DNA from: Shinella sp032095155
GTDB lineage: Bacteria > Pseudomonadota > Alphaproteobacteria > Rhizobiales > Rhizobiaceae
DNA length: 64,000 bases
Reading direction: 5' to 3'
Assembly: GCF_049199905.1 (NCBI RefSeq)
Contig: NZ_JBLZPK010000012.1
Location: forward strand, 1 to 64,000
Below are positions 61,738 through 64,000 of this stretch, piece after piece (the first letter of the stretch is position 1; each line of letters starts with the position of its first letter). The position numbers were made by a program, and so were the translations under genes. The notes under the pieces were generated by a model. That model ran no database searches, was not told the DNA's origin, and was given only the letters and a program-made list of their open reading frames with translations.

Positions 61738-62299
61738 GGTCCAGCAGCCTGTCCAGCACGGCTTCGATGTCGTCCAGGAAGCCGGCCCAAGTGCCGTCCT
61801 CATCGATGCCGACAATGCGCAGGAGAAACAGCCCTTCGACTGCCAGAAACGCTACCCTTGCTGCCTGTGCGTCCGCCGACGCCGCGCCGATCCGCTCGAA
61901 GATTCCCAGGTACCACTGGCGCGTCTCCCGCATATTGTCGGGGTCCTGGAGATAGGTACTCATCAGGCCCGCCATCTTGGCGTTCATCGCCGGCTGCGAG
62001 GCGCGCATGGCACGGATATAGCTGCGGATCAGGTCGGTGGTGCTCGATGTCGCGTCCGTATCCAGCATCGCGTCGAACTGGCTCGTCCACCGCTCGATCA
62101 ACGCGCGCACCAGATCATCCTTCGATGCAAAGGAATATTGCACCCCGCCTTTCGATATCCCTCCGGCTCGGGCTAGCGCGTCGATCGTAAGCGCCTTGGC
62201 GCCTTCGGTGCGGACGATCTCTTCGGCGAGATCCAGCAACTGCTGGCGGGTGATTGTCGGTTTCCGGCCCATTTCCATCCGATCGCATAGGATTTTCAT
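61724..62299 (-). CDS. TetR family transcriptional regulator
   Basis: 191 residues from ATG 62299; ATGs at 62278 and 62272 are also possible, as no start has a clear ribosome binding site. The N-terminal helix-turn-helix is TITRQQLLDLAEEIVRTEG, then LARAGGISKGGVQYSF. The ligand domain (about 80-190) looks like TetR_C members linked to MFS pumps. It reads away from the efflux gene at 62357, and a palindrome lies between. It most likely represses that pump, and itself, until an inducer binds. Confidence 0.88.
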   Translation of the reverse strand: MKILCDRMEMGRKPTITRQQLLDLAEEIVRTEGAKALTIDALARAGGISKGGVQYSFASKDDLVRALIERWTSQFDAMLDTDATSSTTDLIRSYIRAMRASQPAMNAKMAGLMSTYLQDPDNMRETRQWYLGIFERIGAASADAQAARVAFLAVEGLFLLRIVGIDEDGTWAGFLDDIEAVLDRLLDLTAG

Positions 62300-62303
62300 A
62301 TTG

Positions 62304-62323
62304 AAATCCATACGTATGTATTT
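62304..62323. promoter_or_regulatory. Palindromic operator of the TetR/MFS pair
   Basis: AAATCCATACGTATGTATTT is symmetric at 18 of 20 bases around CATACGTATG. It lies in the 57-bp gap between the divergent TetR and MFS starts. Size and symmetry match TetR-family operators. Confidence 0.65.
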
Positions 62324-62356
62324 ATATCGGTGTCTGCAATGTATTTCAGGTGAGCC

Positions 62357-63877
62357 ATGTTCCTTACCCCCGCCGATCCGAGACGCTGGCTGGTGCTGAT
62401 AGCCGTCATGCTCGCCTTCCTGCCGGTCGTGCTCGACATGACGATCCTGCATGTCGCCGTGCCGACGCTGACCCAGGCATTAGGTGCTTCCAGTACGCAG
62501 GTTCTGTGGATCATCGATATCTATCCGCTGCTGATGGCTGGCCTTCTCGTGCCGATGGGCACGCTGGCCGACCGGATAGGTCAGCGTCGCATTCTGCTGA
62601 TCGGTCTGGTTCTCTTTGGCACGGCATCCACACTTGCCGCCTTCGCGCCGAACGCAGCCATGTTGATCGCGGCCCGCATGCTGTTGGCACTGGGCGGGTC
62701 GATGATCATGCCTTGCGTTCTAGGCATCATCCGCCGCGCCTTCGAGGATGAGGGCGAGCGTGCCATGGCGCTTGGCCTCTGGGGCACGGTCGGCGCGGCC
62801 GGTGCTGCCGTCGGCCCGTTGATCGGTGGGGGCTTGCTTGAGCATTTCTGGTGGGGATCTGTCTTCTTGATCAATGTACCGGTGATGCTGGTCGTCGCGC
62901 CCGCCTGCTTTCTGCTTCTGCCGCGCGACGAACTTACGAGCCCGGGAAAATGGGCGATCGGCCAGGCACTCCTGCTGATCGCCGGCATGATTTCGGTCGT
63001 TTATAGTCTCAAGGCCGGGGTAGGAGCCAAACAACCGCTTTCCGCCGTCCTCCTTGTCCTCGCCTTCGGCGTTGCGATGCTGGCGCTCTTTGCGCGCAAG
63101 CAGTTGCACGCCCGCGAGCCGATGCTTGACCTGTCGCTGTTCTCCCGCCCGGCTATTGCGGCGGGGATGATCATTGCCGTCGTTGCGAGCGGGGCGCTGG
63201 CGGGCGTCGAACTGACGCTGGCGCAGGAATTGCAATATGTTCTGGACAAGACGCCGTTTCAGGCAGGCGTCTTCATGATTCCCATCATGGCGGCCGCAGC
63301 GGTGGGTGGGCCGGTCGCGGGTTATCTGTCGAACCTCTTTGGCCTGCGCGTCGTGGCCAGCCTCTCGCTGCTCGTCTCGGCAATCGCGCTCGGGTTTCTT
63401 GCGGTAAGCGATTTTCATGATCCGGGACTGATCGTTCCGGTATTACTGGCTGTGCTGGGGTTGACGCTCAGCATCGGCCTCACCGCATCGTCCATCGCGA
63501 TCATGGGCTCGGTGGAGGCCAGCAAGGGTGGTGCGGCTGGATCACTCGAGGCAACGAGCTATGAACTCGGCACCGGCCTGGGGATTTCCTTGTTCGGCGT
63601 CTTCATGTCGGCAGCGTATCGTCATGCCATCGCAGTCCCCGAGGGCCTGGCCTTGGACGAGGCCGAGCAGGCCACACGCTCGATTGGCGACACCTATCTC
63701 GTCGCCCATCGGCTTGGCGTCGAACGGGCGGCGACGTTGATCGATGCCGGGAAAGATGCCTTCAGCGCGACCCACTCGGTATTGCTGTCGACCGCCGCCG
63801 GCGTGATCGGCATCCTCACCGTCTTGGTGTTCTTCATGCTTGCCAGCTACCGCGAAAAGGAGGCGACCCGCCACTAG
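62357..63877 (+). CDS. MFS efflux transporter, DHA2 (QacA/SmvA) type
   Basis: 506 residues, start after AGGTGAG. Fourteen predicted membrane helices. DHA2 signatures are present: VLDMTILHVAVPTL (motif D1), DRIGQRRILLIG (motif A) and GTVGAAGAAVGPLIGG (motif C). Such pumps export quaternary ammonium compounds, dyes or similar cations with proton exchange. It is controlled by the divergent TetR gene. A 100-bp degraded copy of its middle region lies at 2922-3022. Confidence 0.9.
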   Translation: MFLTPADPRRWLVLIAVMLAFLPVVLDMTILHVAVPTLTQALGASSTQVLWIIDIYPLLMAGLLVPMGTLADRIGQRRILLIGLVLFGTASTLAAFAPNAAMLIAARMLLALGGSMIMPCVLGIIRRAFEDEGERAMALGLWGTVGAAGAAVGPLIGGGLLEHFWWGSVFLINVPVMLVVAPACFLLLPRDELTSPGKWAIGQALLLIAGMISVVYSLKAGVGAKQPLSAVLLVLAFGVAMLALFARKQLHAREPMLDLSLFSRPAIAAGMIIAVVASGALAGVELTLAQELQYVLDKTPFQAGVFMIPIMAAAAVGGPVAGYLSNLFGLRVVASLSLLVSAIALGFLAVSDFHDPGLIVPVLLAVLGLTLSIGLTASSIAIMGSVEASKGGAAGSLEATSYELGTGLGISLFGVFMSAAYRHAIAVPEGLALDEAEQATRSIGDTYLVAHRLGVERAATLIDAGKDAFSATHSVLLSTAAGVIGILTVLVFFMLASYREKEATRH

Positions 63878-64000
63878 AGGGTTCAGCTACGACGCCGTCA
63901 CGCACCCGTTGCTTTCAGACACTTCCGTAGCCGGCCGCGCGCATTCACATAGGGCGATGCCGTGTTGAATTGGATCATACGCCCCATCGTCCATTTTCCG
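63878..64000. other. Window end, no gene seen
   Basis: 123 bp after the MFS stop. Short minus-strand frames are open to the edge, but nothing is recognisable in this length. Confidence 0.3.

Noticed and set aside
1..64000. CRISPR arrays, tRNA, rRNA, complete insertion sequences or prophage
   Set aside because: No regularly spaced repeats, no tRNA-like folds, no rRNA sequence and no intact transposase or phage structural genes were found by reading.

Overview
The window is a high-GC alphaproteobacterial chromosome or large-replicon segment, most likely from the Rhizobiaceae (Rhizobium, Sinorhizobium/Ensifer or Shinella type). The basis is the gene content: several ku genes with a three-domain ligD, HWE-type kinases, ExoF-like export proteins, a DUF1488 protein, and a cyclic beta-1,2-glucan synthase-like protein of about 2,870 residues. 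No rRNA, tRNA or CRISPR array was seen.

Region 1 (1-15.4 kb) is a stress and repair island. It starts with a sulfatase-type membrane protein cut by the window edge and a shortened HD-GYP protein. It continues with two ku genes facing a ligD, a phospholipase D, an LPG-synthase-like membrane protein, an endonuclease/exonuclease/phosphatase-DUF72-alkyladenine glycosylase operon, an HWE histidine kinase and a short-chain dehydrogenase. Five promoter-like sites of the form GGAAC-N16-(C/A)(G/A)TT lie in front of these units. They include two facing promoters sharing one 27-bp stretch, which suggests control by the general stress sigma factor EcfG/RpoE2.

Region 2 (15.6-17.1 kb) holds a membrane-protein remnant and lhgO (L-2-hydroxyglutarate oxidase).

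Region 3 (17.2-50.5 kb) is a complete-looking Wzx/Wzy-type exopolysaccharide locus. It has a WecA-like initiating transferase, a Wzy-like polymerase, an acyltransferase, six further glycosyltransferases, gmd and fcl for GDP-fucose, a pyruvyl transferase, a Wzx flippase, a Wzz/GumC protein without a kinase domain, an ExoF/Wza-like exporter and a secreted DUF4038 protein. In its middle is a sugar-modifying module: class III aminotransferase, epimerase, DUF4910 protein, RfbC, C-methyltransferase, RfbF and PIG-L deacetylase. Two paralogous LuxR-type regulators with degenerate receivers flank this module, and a giant CheB-CheR-kinase-receiver-LuxR protein lies next to it. A recurring 14-bp element, CCTAC(GC or CG)CTTTCGG, sits about 90-180 bp upstream of most transcription units of the locus. 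It is the best candidate for an undescribed regulatory circuit here.

Region 4 (50.5-64 kb) has small hypothetical genes, a recombinase remnant, an AT-rich gap, the giant glucan synthase-like gene, a chimeric gene remnant and a divergent TetR/MFS efflux pair with a palindromic operator. Two remnants (near 2.9 kb and 61.5 kb) are broken copies of genes found elsewhere in this window. Both begin directly after the same 12-bp sequence, GAC(A/T)GTCTCAGA.
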